This document shows, in pieces, positions 36,998-48,715 of a DNA stretch of 64,000 nt. Both the position numbers and the translations under genes were made by a program. Origin of the DNA: Lepidurus packardi (Eukaryota > Arthropoda > Branchiopoda > Notostraca > Triopsidae); assembly GCA_023053545.1 (NCBI GenBank), contig JAKZAN010000131.1, positions 1-64,000 of the forward strand, read 5' to 3'. Below the pieces are notes generated by a model. The model was given only the letters and a program-made list of their open reading frames with translations. It searched no databases and was not told the DNA's origin. Within the stretch, counting starts at the first letter, position 1. Each line of letters starts with the position of its first letter.

Positions 36998-38146
36998 ATG
37001 GAGACGCATACTCCCAGCAGTCAAATGGCCAAAGCTATGGGCTTCGTCGACGAGGCTGACCAGGACACTCAGGCTCTAGAACTCCGCCTCATCGAGCAGA
37101 AGTACAGCACTCTCCTCGAGGACAAGCAGAGGATGGAGAAATAGTACAGTCGAGAGATCGAATTCGAAAACAGACAAGTGCAGAAACTACGCAGGGAGCT
37201 CTAAGAACTTAACAAGGAAATCACCCTGGTCTCAGAGTCCATCCACTAGATGTCTGCATAAAACACTATACAAAAATAGCTATCAGAGGCACGCCAGCGT
37301 GAGACCCAGAAGCTTAAGAGAGAGTAGGAGGAGCTGTAAGTCAAGATCGAAAAGCTAGTTGAAGAGATCGCGAGCATCAACAATACCTACGAAACACTGA
37401 AGCATGAGAAAGACACGCTAGATGTGAATGTGAATGCACTTAGACTCGCCCACCATGCCAAACTCGAGACAATTAGTAAACTTTAGAAAGAAGTGGCCCA
37501 GCTCGAACTTGAAAATAGAAGGATCTAAAGAGAGGCTGCGATTACCCAGAAGAACCACGCACAGACGATGGTCGACATCGAAAAGAAGGCAGCCATCAAT
37601 GCTTAGCTGAATCTAAAACATCAGTAGAGTGTTAATTTGGCACAGTCCATCCTCACGCGCATCATGGAAGTGGAAGAAGGCTGCATGAGAGCAAAGAGAG
37701 AAGCAGAACTAAAGTAGTGTTAGTACATCAGTGAAGTAGAGAAGAATAAGAAACTGTAGGTTGAGCTACAGGAAAAGTAAGAGAGGTTAAAGCAGAAGGA
37801 GGCAGAGAGAAAGACTTTGAAGAATGAGTAAGAAGAACAGAAAACAGGGATCAATGGGTTGGCAGTAGACGCACAGGAATTGGAGGTGGAAATCGATCGC
37901 AATCTGGAAATGGCAGCAGAACTGAGTGCAGTGCACGAGGAACTCATCCAGACGATCTACAAGTTCACAGAGCAGGACGACAAGCTGAGATCGATGCTAG
38001 AAAAACGGGCACAAGTCCACGACATCATCCGCAACAGCCGTGCCGAGCTAGAGGAGACCAACCAACTGGTGGAAGACTTCAAAAGCAGGAACCGGGGGGA
38101 AGATCAAGACGACTAGCAGGGGGAATCTAGCTAAACCCACAACTGA
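36998..38146 (+). CDS. Coiled-coil protein
   Basis: A 382-aa single-exon protein that is almost entirely heptad repeat from residue 25 onward (LRRELEELNKEITL, LEVKIEKLVEEI, LLQ-type heptads), with a short acidic tail. Many heptads contain TAA/TAG codons that read naturally as Glu. TATATAAGGC lies directly before the start codon. Proteins like this are typical of basal bodies, axonemes or the ciliate epiplasm, but no named family is recognised. Confidence 0.8.
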
Positions 38147-38180
38147 TTTTCTAAATTAAAGAAAAGACACAATCTATTCG

Positions 38181-38981
38181 TCAATTGGAAGTACAGAGAT
38201 TCAGAAAATTATTAATGTAACAGATCTTGGAGCTGTTGGTGTCGCGGTGCACCATCCGCGTAGAGTACTCCGACTTCCGCTACTGGCTCTTGATTTTGGT
38301 GCGTGCTACGTTCGCTGACATCGGGCACTTCCTTCGAAGCTCACTGGAACTGCTCCCTTGCTGTTTTTATTTTTACCCGTATTGCGTGTAGTACTGGATT
38401 ATTCGGGGAGCAGGTGCGCTCGTGTCCGGCAGGAATGAGGGTCTTACGATACTGTTGTATAGTTTGGTCTTGACCTCTTCCAGCGCCCGTGTCTCCGTCT
38501 TAAACTTGGAGTACGGCTTCATAAACGACAACGGCACTCTTTTGCTGTAGCTCTTGCGGTTCATTTTGATCCGCTCATACTCTGCATAGGAGTGCTCGAA
38601 GTCTCCGTCAAACATCTTGGAAGTTGCCTCTATTCCTGCCCTTAACAGATGGTCGTTGAGGGAATGCTTGCGTCCTGTGCTAGCGTTGGTCGGCGGCAGT
38701 ACCATACTTTTTCTGGACTAGGGATATTTATTATACTTGGAGTCCATGCGGTGATCCAGTTGTGAATCGCAATCCAGTAGAAACTCGGTAGCCTTGAAGA
38801 CTGAAGTGAGAGTAAGCGAGGGTTGTAGCTCTTCTTCTTGTTTGTCAGTGAATACATTTTCCTTGCGCTGAAGGACATCGCGGTAGGTACTGTCCTGGCT
38901 GGGAGCCTGTTCGGAAGTGATTGGACGGATGTCCTCAAGTTTGTGTAGGAGGCGTGTCTTGATGCGGGACTTGCGATGCAT
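38181..38981 (-). CDS. Basic protein of unknown function
   Basis: A 266-aa single-exon frame ending in TGA at 38181, with no recognised domain. Basic and helical segments alternate with Pro/Ser-rich stretches (MHRKSRIKTRLLHKLEDI, FEHSYAEYERIKMNRKSYSK, PSFLPDTSAPAPRIIQYY). It faces the convergent coiled-coil gene with only about 35 bp between the two stops. Confidence 0.72.
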
Positions 38982-39145
38982 GTGTTTGTAAGTGTAAATA
39001 CTGGTGTGTGGTAAGGGAGTAATAAAAAAATAATGGCAAACAGCTCTGGCTCAATAATAAATCTTGAGTTTCAAAAATTGAAAATTGAAGGACCCATCCC
39101 ATAAAAATATAGAAAACACAGATATACCCAAAAGATAGAGACCCC

Positions 39146-39889
39146 ATGGCACTCAAAAGACAACGAGATCAGTCTGTCGCCAAATCTACCAAACGCCCCA
39201 AACTCCAGAGCATGCCCAGTTTCTCTCCTCACCTCGAGAATATCGTGGATCTCTGCAAAAACCAGGACACCATCACGTACAATCCTCATTCCAACCATCC
39301 ATTGTCAAGTGAGTACAAATCCCTCCGCAAATAGGACAGAGTCTACACAGTAGGCGAAACCCTACGCCTCAACGCACGAGTCCTCAAAGATCCTCACTTT
39401 ATCGTACGACTTACAGGCATCTTCACAGTGCCGCCTACCATCGAACCGTTTCCGATCATTCGGTTCAACGTGTTCTACACCATCAACGAGTTACCCTTGG
39501 AAGTGCGACAATTCATTTCCCAAAATGAGGTATGCGAATGCGAGAATGCCGAGTTCTACGGCTACGCAGAATCCATTTTCGGGCCTTGTGTCGTCACCGA
39601 TAGTTATGACAAATACTCGGAAGACCTCCAAATGGCCAAGTCTAAACTCAAAGGCCCTACCTATTTGACCAGAGCGAAGTATGACTGCCAGGCCAACCAG
39701 TTCATTCCGCGAATCGAAGAATGGGCTCGAGGCTGCATATGCAATAGGCCTTTGAACATGGATCTGGAATACGTGCAATGCGATGGGTGTGATTTGTGGC
39801 TGCACGCGGCCTGTGCGAGGATCAGTGTAGCTCAGGCCAAGAAGTCAAACTTCTTCTGTGACCCATGCAGGAAAAAACGTACAAGCTGA
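39146..39889 (+). CDS. BAH-PHD chromatin protein
   Basis: A 247-aa single-exon protein. An N-terminal basic stretch (MALKRQRDQSVAKSTKRPK) is followed by a bromo-adjacent-homology-like domain (about 65-185; VYTVGETLRLNARV ... FIVRLTGIFT ... RFNVFYTINELPLEVRQ). A C-terminal PHD finger follows (CICNRPL ... YVQCDGCDLWLHAAC ... FFCDPC). This arrangement matches plant EBS/SHL-type histone readers in size and order. It is the third PHD protein in the window. Confidence 0.82.
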
Positions 39890-40000
39890 CTACATTCTAT
39901 ATTGGACGATTTGATAGGGTTTTGACTAGATTTTTCTGGGTAGAAAGTCCAGTAATTAGGCATTGTGAATGTCGAAGCAGGTCACATGTAGATGGTGTCA

Positions 40001-40339
40001 TCACTGCTGCTGGCTGGGTTTGCCGATATTCTGGGCGACTAGGCTCATGGGATCTGCGGGAGGAATGGCGGGAGGCGGGGCGGGAGGGTATGAGTGTCTG
40101 GGAGGATGACGGTTGTTGATGCCAAGTGCACTGAAGGCGTAGTTGACTGCGACTGCACCTAAAGTGACACCGATGACGAGTCCAGTGAATCTGACTGCAG
40201 TATTTTTCCAGGACATAGAAACTGGAGTGTTGTGTGATATTTTCAGATGTATAGTAGGCAGAAGATTGGTTGATGTAAGAATATTCTTTGCTACCAAACG
40301 TAATCTATCTCGATAAGAGCCAAACCATGGAGTTGTCAT
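40001..40339 (-). CDS. Small single-pass membrane protein
   Basis: This frame is 112 aa from the first ATG (40339) or 71 aa from the ATG at 40216, which starts MSWKNTAVRFTG. The shorter form is more natural. One hydrophobic helix (TGLVIGVTLGAVAVNYAF) is followed by a proline-rich tail (PPAPPPAIPPADPM) and QQQ before two tandem TGA stops. No family recognised; size and layout suggest a small organelle membrane protein. Confidence 0.55.
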   Translation of the reverse strand: MTTPWFGSYRDRLRLVAKNILTSTNLLPTIHLKISHNTPVSMSWKNTAVRFTGLVIGVTLGAVAVNYAFSALGINNRHPPRHSYPPAPPPAIPPADPMSLVAQNIGKPSQQQ

Positions 40340-40355
40340 TCGGACACATCAAATA

Positions 40356-40740
40356 TCACTCGAACACAAAATATTTTAGTTTTCCCTGCACATTCAAAAC
40401 ACTTACAATATCATCTTTCGTTCCAGGCCCTATCTTGTCCCAATATTAGTCTCACCATCCAACCCTTTATCGATCACCGACACTCCGTGCACCCTGCAGC
40501 TCTTGGCCTCCTTAGCCAGAATCGCCCAATGATATCATCATGAGCCTATGCATGGAGTCGAGGGGGAGTTCAGCGCGGAGGGAGTTCAGCTCACACAGAG
40601 GTGGAGGGGTGTCTGAGTAAAGCAACCAATGAATGAGTAGGTGAGGAACAACTACATTGAGCAGGGATGGAGGCTGCTATTTATAGGTTGTATTGTTGAT
40701 ATGCATTGGGGTTGTGAAGTGTGGAAGTTGCTTCAGCATG
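40356..40740 (-). CDS. Possible small gene, exons tentative
   Basis: The minus strand holds coding-like segments that can be linked by GT-AG introns: NAYQQYN...SIPAQY, then TPPPLCELNSLRAELPLDSM...GDSG, then PGTKDDIVSVLNVQGKLKYF with TGA at 40356. A 43-nt intron (GTAGTT...TACTCAG) and a 48-nt intron (GTGATC...GATAG) would join them. I could not find a start codon in the right phase, so the 5' end and perhaps one border are wrong. Product unknown. Confidence 0.3.
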
Positions 40741-40920
40741 AATATATATTCTTTGAATTGAGTATCCTAAATTCAGTTTTATAATTTACAAGTATGGCCC
40801 CATAAGCTGTTGGACTTATCCCCCTGTCCTGGAATTTTGAACCTTATATAAATTGATGATATATAAATGTATATGGGATGACTATTCTTTATACGCATTT
40901 ATATTTTAGCAAAGTTTTAG

Positions 40921-41415
40921 ATGCCCTTCCATCCCCACATTCGTGCACTCAAAAATTCCCTCTCTTTCTATATCTTTGGCTTCATGTTACTATCTCCAAC
41001 CTTCGCCTACTTCATCTCTCTACACTATAACATCATCAACTGTTCCCAGCCCATCTCGACCCTCCCATCATTCTCCTATTCCTCATTTTCCATCCCCAAA
41101 AATAGAACTCTAATTTTCTTACTCAATCCCATCCAACTTCAAATCCACAGACAACCTAGTTCTAAACACATCTAGGCATTTTCTGATCAGGTTTTGAATT
41201 AGGAAAGTGTTTCACTGCATTTTATAAGAGTCTAACTGGCAATAGGGATCTTATTGCAGAAAATGAGAAATCGGGACAGGAGGGTCGTATGGATAGACAG
41301 GTCTTATAAGGGTAGGGAGCCTGAGGGCACTCGTGCGCAAAGTGATGAAAAGCGGACAAACCCAATATTTTGTGTGGAGAAGGAGGACGAAGATATTTTG
41401 GGGGAAAAGGACTGA
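40921..41415 (+). CDS. Possible membrane protein of unknown function
   Basis: A 164-aa frame from an ATG that follows an AT-rich leader. One long hydrophobic helix lies at about residues 14-36 (LSFYIFGFMLLSPTFAYF). A second apolar patch and a basic-then-acidic C-terminus follow (MRNRDRRVVWIDRSYKGREP). With only TGA as stop, a frame of this length can arise by chance, so confidence is moderate. Confidence 0.4.
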
Positions 41416-41800
41416 GTGATAAACGGTATATATGGTCCAGATGATTCAGTAATCAAAGCAATAATTATACGTCATCTGTCAGTTGATATTAATGGGGAGT
41501 TCCTGGGCTTATAATGATCAGGCGATTAATAAAAGCAGTGGCAGTGGTTCATAAATAAAATAGCAAGGGGATCGACGCCAGAACCCCTAGAAATAAAAGG
41601 AACAACTAATTCTTTACTCGAAAGTTGAATAGTAATTCTGATCATCAGTAATTGTTTAATCGTCCTCCATGGCTGTTGTCTTCTCGGTCTCCGGTATACT
41701 CCTTCATTTTATCTCTTTAAACACCATCGCCCAATGTTCCCATCTATAATATTCAATTTAACAAATACATTCACCCTATACCTACAACAACCTTAACCCC
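41416..41800. other. Intergenic region with short hairpin
   Basis: No coding frame of good character. A short stem (AGGGG ... CCCCT near 41570-41592, loop about 13 nt) could be an RNA hairpin but lacks the features of a tRNA. The region is AT-rich towards both ends and must hold the promoter of the Myb gene. Confidence 0.4.
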
Positions 41801-43259
41801 ATGTCTCTCGCTCTTTCTTCCGACCCCCAAATCCACGCCAATACTCCTTCCCTTGGCCCCTTGTCTCATACCCTTCCCTAGGACTCCCCAAACAACCCCT
41901 TCCGAGATTTCCTGGCGACAGGGACTCAAACCGAGTGGCGATTGCCTGGCCTGTCCACCCTGACCCAGACATTCAACATTGTGGACCCCATAATCATAGA
42001 GGGAGTTTCCGAAGCAGAATACTGTGAGAAACTTCTTTTCAGGTAAAATATTTTTAAACGGAAGTACATATCTTGGATAGATAGGAGAGCGGAATTAGGA
42101 AGCTGAAGTGGAAAGCTGAGCACAAGTACGTTCTAGTGTGGGTGGCACACATGTACTGCCTGAAAAAGGGCATCCAATAGTACAGGATGGTAAGGAAACT
42201 TTATTGTGGCACTTTCACGATTATTTTGACAGAAAACACGACAAGCATTAAAGACTGAGGATTATGTTATTGGGGTGTAGAGGAGGGCGTTTGATTTTAT
42301 GATGAGATGTTTGGAGGAGTTTTGCTAGTGTGGTAGGCTAGTAGTTACAAAGCCATCAGAAAAAATATTAATGTGTTGTTAAATGCCAACACATAAATGT
42401 GTGTGCATTGCATGTCATCATCAATCACCTGTTTGACTTTATTTTACACCCAAGAATACATAAAACTCTTTTAAATCTCAGTTTATATCTGAAGACAGAA
42501 ATAGGTTTTGAATGCTATTCCGTAGGGAGTTTTCCCACCATCCACTTTTACTCATCAACCATTTTATCTCTTATTTCGCAGGACGATCGAGATTGGTAGA
42601 ATGTCTCCCACATCATGCAGATCCCCAAGGACTATCTCAAGACTAAGTGGACTGCTATCCATAAACATACTACTTTCCGTTTCAAGTGGCACCCCCAGGA
42701 AGACCACGTCCTCTTCACCTTCTTCAGTAAACCACAATATCACCAGAAGTGGACCCAGCTCGCACTCAAAATCCATGAGCTATCCGGCCAAGGAATCCTC
42801 AGAACTTGCAAGGATGTCCGTGAACGCTGGTTTAACTATCTCAATCCCACAGTCAAGAGGTAAGATAATTTCTCAATCACAATGGCTATTAGAGGTGAAT
42901 GGACGACCGATGAAGACAATCATCTACTATCCTTGATCCGAAGACAGGGGAAAAGGTGGTCATAGCTGTCGCGGATCATGGGGAATCGGACTGAAAACAT
43001 GGTCAAGAACCGGTTTAGGTACCTTGTGAAAACCCGCGGCATGGACGAACTGGAATTCGACTCGCTGACCCAGTGCAAGAACTAGGACGAGAGTAAGTTC
43101 GCAACGGAGCTGAAACCACAGGGGATTTAGTATATGGAGAGCAGCAGCCATTGGGACGCTAAGAGGGATGAAGAATTAGAAGGTGAATCATTGTTCATCT
43201 CTGACCTGGAAGACTATGGCAAGTCGATGGACGAGAGTCTGTTTTTCGGGGAGCTGTGA
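41801..43259 (+). CDS. Three-repeat Myb transcription factor
   Basis: A 367-aa protein in five exons; predicted introns 42043-42080, 42190-42232, 42341-42581 and 42860-42892. A divergent first repeat (KWKAEHKYVLVWVAHM ... DRDWENVSHIMQIPKDYLKTKW) is followed by R2 (FKWHPQEDHVLFTFFS ... KWTQLALKI ... RERWFNYLNPTVKR) and R3 (GEWTTDEDNHLLSLI ... RWSELSRIMGNRTENMVKNRF). The last intron lies exactly in the R2-R3 linker and its removal gives NPTVKRGEWT, the normal linker. Such Myb proteins bind DNA and control the cell cycle or conjugation genes in ciliates. The 241-nt third intron is unusually long here and may hide an extra small exon. Confidence 0.85.
42341..42581 (+). other. Unusually long intron in the Myb gene
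   Basis: A predicted 241-nt GT-AG intron, five times the typical length in this window. It is AT-rich and ends in a pyrimidine tract (TTATTTCGCAG). I cannot find snoRNA box C/D or H/ACA elements with confidence. It may contain a missed small exon. Confidence 0.5.
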
Positions 43260-43307
43260 GACTGATGTGTGCGGCACCAACCAGGAACTCCCAGGAAGCT
43301 ACCATAT

Positions 43308-43330
43308 CTCTCTCTCTCTTTCTCTCTCCA
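43308..43330 (+). repeat. (TC)n simple repeat
   Basis: A pyrimidine tract of TC dinucleotides interrupted by one extra T lies about 50 bp after the Myb stop codon. It is a short microsatellite in the 3' untranslated or intergenic region. Confidence 0.8.
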
Positions 43331-43465
43331 TTATCTCTCATGACTACACATTTCTCAATATTACCATATTATTCCCATCTGCTGTGACCTTTTGAATATT
43401 TATTTGAGTTTCCAGTATTGCTTTGTTAGAGTCAACAGAAAATATAATATACTGTAGATCGTAGC

Positions 43466-46400
43466 TCAAACAACATCCTATTTCAATTCTAGAATCTGGC
43501 ATACAGTGTCAATCGGCCTGTTGCCCCCCAGGCTGTTGAATCGGATGTTCGAGTTCTGCTTCCCGAACCCTACGAATGTCTGCTCCCCTCCTCGGTTGTA
43601 CTCCTACAGTCGCTAGGTCACCTGCAGGAAGTCCTCGATCCCTGTCTTGAAGATGCTCTTTCGAGAATATCGCTCATATTTGGGGTCTGATAACTCTTTG
43701 TTGGCCTGCAGTAAGCTACATACCAAACCCTCAAGTTTAAAGCTTAGAGGCAACAGCGCTTGTTGATAGGGCTCGAAATGGTAGTCACCGAGTGGCATAA
43801 TACCTGAGTTTTTGTCAGCGAATCTGGCGAGAGCTTCAACGAACTCTAAGAAATGCAGAGATCGAAGCACATTCGACTCTTCGATTTCGAGCATTCGACT
43901 ATAGTCAAAGCACATTCTAAGTTCATCCTTAAGCTCACCAGTTGTGTGCTCCTGGTCTCCCACCTTGGCATCCAAAAATATCTAGTGAAACTCTTCCAAC
44001 TTCATCCTTTTTCTGCTGAAGTTGTACTTGGAGAAGAGTTTTTCGAGGAAGGTTTTGTAGAGTTTGAGTAGACGGTCGTTATCCTCATTCCAATACCTCT
44101 GGGTTCTCCAGCTGCTACCGAAACTGTACACTTCGTGATAGTTGCTCAGCTTCTTGACCAGTCTTTCCAGACCAGAGGCATAGGTGAACTTAACTTACTC
44201 GCCTTCTTTGTTAATGAGTTTTGTATTCAGATACTTTTCCTCAGCAATTCTGATCAACAGCTCCAAAAAAGTAGCCCTGGTGAGTCTTTTTGTTGGGTCC
44301 TTCTGATGCTCGTTGGAAGTGCATGCGATAAATTTCATAGTCTAGTGTCCTTAAGAATGATGGTAAGAAGGAGGAGTTTGTTACGAATATGGAGGGAGTG
44401 AACTTCAGAGAGATATAGCCCATGTCCTTGGCAAATGAGACACCCTTTTCGAGAGTAATTCCGTAGTTATCTTCTCCCATGAAGCAGTCATTGGATAGAA
44501 GCATGAACACATTCCTCAGCACCAGAAAGTTCTGTCTGAATACGTCCAATGCTGCTTTCAAATCGGGTTCTTTCCTGATCAGCTTTGTCACCTTGTTGTT
44601 CTGGAGATCGAATCTGAGGCATTTTTCGATCAGATCTTCACTGTTCTAGTTCTTCCAGCCTTTGAAAAAACTGGTAGCAAAATTAAACCCTGTCTCGATC
44701 ACCTTCTTTTAGGAGGCGCGAGGATAGATTCCAAAAGTGTAACTGTAATTCTCGTTGAATGCAGCGCACTCGAGTGTGTTGACTGTATAATTGACATAAT
44801 GGATCCGAGGTGGTATTGTCTTTCCCGAATTGCTGATAATGTTCTAATCAGCTGTCCTGTACATAGCTGAGGTAAAAGTATCCTCGAGCAGTCCTTCAGG
44901 GCTGAATACGAATAGAACAGTTCCAAGAGGCATCATCTTGATGCACTCGAACGTGTCCAGAGACTTCTTGATCATCTTGACAGGTTGATAGGCGCTGAAG
45001 GAAAAGTGGATATAACATTCTTCCTGGTTTTCTTGCGTCTCAATCTCAATAGATGTCTAAAAATAGGGTTACGACTCTTCCCAGTCACTATATTGCATAG
45101 AACATTAAACTTACTTCCTGCCATCCTTCGCAGATCCAGCACACATTATGTTCTCCTGTGTACATGATTTCGTGCAGTTTAGCATCCTGCTGATACCGTA
45201 CTCCTGAAATTCTACGTACACCGTTTTTTGACTTGATAGGGACGGGTAAAGGCTTCCTGTCAGTTGGCTTAATGAAACCGTCAGAATTCACATAACCGAA
45301 ATTCCCTTAGAAATGGACACCTATAAGGGAGCTATTGTCCTGAAAAGCATCCGCGATGGCTTTGGCCTCGACTGGGTCGAAGTTGCAGTGCGATAAATCC
45401 AGATGCACAAGGTTTTTGTTGGCCTAAATGATGGTCGTCAGAAAGATAGTATTTTTAATGTGACCGCCAAGTGTATTCCAGCTTAGGTCCAGAACCTTAA
45501 GGCTCTTGTTCCTGGAGAGTCCATCATAGAAAACACTCACACACTCAGGACTAAAGCTGCACCAGTGAAGGTAGAGTTCCATCAGGATACACTCAGATTT
45601 CGACAGATGCTTAGATATCTCCTAGCAGCTCCTGATACCGAAGAAGTTTAGACTCAGATTGAGTACTTAAAGAGTCTTTGGATTCATCGAACTGATGAGC
45701 AAACAACAGGTTTTATCGGTGAGGTTGTTGGACTCTACATTCAGATATCTTAGCTTGGAGGTAGCCTGGCTCAGAGTCAGCGATAGCTCACGGACACCCA
45801 GCAACCCGATAGAGTTATAACTGATATCTAGGGACGCTAGGCTGCGTACTTTCTTGAGAAACAAACATGCAGCCTATTCGTCCAAGGAGTTATAGCTGAT
45901 ATTGATTTCTGTGTAGTTGCCGAGCAGTTCGAGGATGTTCGAAATTGCCTTGACCATCTTAACTCCCGCAAGGCCCAGCCGACTAAGGTCTAGCGTCTGG
46001 TCGCTGCCCGTCTATTTGATGATTTGAAGAGTCCTTGGGGCGAGGTTGGCCCTCACGAGTTCGTTAAGAATCAGGCCAAACACATTCTATGGGTCGTTAA
46101 TAGCCTGAGCACCCTATCTTTCCTTCATCCTTTCGATGCTCTTGTAATACTTGTAGTACTAATTTTTCGACTCTTTGCTGACAATCTGTGTGGTCCGGAA
46201 ATCCTGATCTTGTGCCTCCCCATTGTGGGATGAGAACGATACATGTTCACCACTATTCTGGTCAAAATCCCTCTGTTTCCTTCTCTGCTGTTATCTGTCG
46301 CGAAGCCTCTGCATCTGAATACTGCCTCGAGCTGTGAGGGTGATCATTAACTTTGGTTTATCTTGATTCTGGGAGGGTGTCGCTAAGGATTTGAGTGACA

Positions 46401-46497
46401 GTCTTCTTGCTGGTTCATCAGTTATCGGTGTTTCTATAGTCTTCTGAGCAGGAGCCAGTTTGGGGAGTGAAAGTCGCTGTCTAGATTGTAATTTCAT
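43466..46497 (-). CDS. Large leucine-rich-repeat protein with helical C-terminal domain
   Basis: A 976-aa protein in three exons; introns 45057-45114 (58 nt) and 44342-44384 (43 nt). The N-terminal 170 residues are polar. An RNI-type LRR block covers about 180-410 (LDLSRLGLAGVKMVKAI, YTEINISYNSLDE, LASLDISYNSIGL). A middle domain and a helical C-terminal domain follow (FIACTSNEHQKDPTKRLTR, FLELLIRIAEEKYLN). No signal peptide is present. LRR proteins with this long helical tail occur in ciliates and other protists with cilia and are often axonemal. The exact family is not recognised. Confidence 0.8.
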
Positions 46498-46617
46498 AGA
46501 TTTTCAGAGAGGGTTTCAAGGAAAGTAAAATAAAATCATTTTTTTCGACTGAGTGGTTAATCCCAGACTTACTGGGATTTTATTTGGGAATATGTATATA
46601 TGTCGGGGAAGCGATAA

Positions 46618-48552
46618 TCAAAAAGCTTTAGAGCCACTTGTGCCGTAATATTGTCTAACCTTCTTATCGAGTTCCTCTCTGCTCTTCTGGAGAGCTGCCA
46701 GTTTTTCCTGCATAGAATAGGGAACTGATGTCGCTTTCTTCTCCTGGTTGACGGATTAAGTATCGAAATCAGTCCCGAATAGTTGTCCATACTTCGGATC
46801 CTTCAGCAAAGCAGTACATTCATCCAATACTTTCTTGAGATTAAACTCTTTTTTCTCAGGACTCATGAGTGTTTGCATGAACTCATACTCACTAGCACAA
46901 CCTTCGATGTTTCTGTCCATGTTCTTCAAAAAGATGACCCAGAAGAGTGGCAAGACAGATGGCCTGGCCTTACCACTTTTAAGAAGGAAACCCATGACCT
47001 AAGTCCACTCTGCATCAATGAAATAGTCTAGGAACAGAGAGTAGAGTGCCTTCCTGCAGAACATCTAAAAGTTGATATTGAATCTGTTCTGGATGACAGC
47101 ATAGAGCCTGGGAATCAAAATGATGCTAAGTTCTCTCATAAATTCATCGGTGCTTTGGCTGGCTAGCTTGATGAAGAAGTAAGATAACGAGGCAGCCTCC
47201 TTCCCAGAATACTGCCTGTGCAGTTGTTGGATAAGCTGACATGAGGATTGCGGGTACTCGTCAAATACGTAGTCCTTGTCAAAGATTCTCCTGAGTAGCT
47301 AAACTGACTCTTTTACTTCGCTGCTCCACTCCTAATCTGAAAGTTATTCTTCATCCTTGCTATCCTCATCTTCTCTACCATGTGATGCTTGTCTCGCTAA
47401 TTCGTGTAAATCTACCAGAGGAATGACTATAGCTTCTTAATGGGGTCCCAAATGTCTGCTTTTAGCAACTGAGTTGACCTCTAGATTCTGGGTGTTTTAC
47501 TCATCCTTTTCTACATTTATACAGAGTCTATCCTTCTTGAGAGCTATTTTTCTCCATCCCTTTAACTCGTGAAATTTGAAGGTGAGGGCAGGTTTGGTGC
47601 ACAGTATTAACTACCCATAGGAAGTGATGTCGAAATGATAGATAGGACATTATTTCATCTAGATAAGATATGTAGTAGTTAATTCCTGATAGTTGATAGT
47701 TCTAATGGAATGATTAGAACACTGCACCATGAGATTCTACTTAGTCGACGTCACATTGGAAACCTTTGCGTCTAAGGTAACTTTGCTTCTTGTATTGGTT
47801 GTAAAATCTAGGATATAAAGACCTTTGAAATTGCCATGAACGGTCGCTAAGGATGTTTTCTGATGGTAGTTAAGTTTCGGATCGTCGAAATTCTCCTGTA
47901 GTCTGAAGATTTTATGAGACTCTAGGGTTTTGATGTCGATAACACTAATTTGAAAGTCCTATTGGCCATTTATTAAGGATATTGAAAGGTGGTGTTGTTA
48001 CTTTAGTCAGCACACATAAAGAATAGTCGTTAGCATTGAGGAAATCTGCACTTAGGTATTTGTCGTGGTGAGTCTTAATGATCTGAATTCGGTAGGGTTT
48101 ATTGAGCTCAACAAGGTGCAGACTTCCTGGGAACTGTAATAGAGCTGATCGAAGTTCGGGATTAAATTTTAGCGTCAAAAGCTAGGTATTTTCCTGAATA
48201 CGCGAGAGTCTGCTGACTTTATTGGTTGTCAGGCAAATCTAGGATAGAGTGGAGTCATCGTTGAAATGCACCAGAATCTAGGGGTTTCCTTCTAGATGTG
48301 TGGAATAGAGGATTGGTCAGGAGTATTACTTTTCCATGTGAACCGGCTAACTGGACGGTCAGTTATCACACGATGATGTTTTCTCCTGATGTCGACTAGG
48401 TGAAGCATGCCTTTGGAGTCTTGAAAGACTAATGTATTCTTTTCCTCGTCAAACTCGGCATATGTGGGATGGCAATCAACGCTGAGACTAAGTCTAGCTG
48501 TTTCTGGAAGGACTTGGGTGTTGTGTGGGGTAGAATTGACACTTTTCTGCAT
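46618..48552 (-). CDS. WD-repeat-like protein with helical C-terminus
   Basis: A 617-aa protein in three exons; introns 48292-48329 (38 nt) and 47959-48001 (43 nt). The first 320 residues show beta-propeller-like repeats (LVFQDSKGMLHLVDIRR, LLTLKFNPELRSALL, SLCVLTKDFQISVIDI, GLYILDFTTNTRSKV) without a full set of WD motifs. The C-terminal 200 residues are helical (LLRRIFDKDYVF, LSYFFIKLASQSTDEFM) and end in a short coiled coil. Propeller plus solenoid architecture is typical of scaffold or coat proteins. No precise family assigned. Confidence 0.72.
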
Positions 48553-48715
48553 GGACCAGTATTTTAAGTTTAAATGTTAACAAATAATAAACTTCTATTA
48601 ACTTTATCATTAAGGGGTTAGCTGGGGGCTTGCCTAGAATGATAAGAGTCTCCCGAACTAGTGAATAGAATGTACCTCCCTAAATAATGTCTCGATTTGA
48701 CCTTACTGCTCAATA

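Noticed and set aside
41570..41592. Hairpin considered as a tRNA arm
   Set aside because: No matching D arm, anticodon arm or box A/B at the right spacing.
42615..42936. Read-through from Myb R2 to R3 without splicing
   Set aside because: Although open, removing the 33-nt intron restores the conserved NPTVKRGEWT linker, so splicing is favoured.
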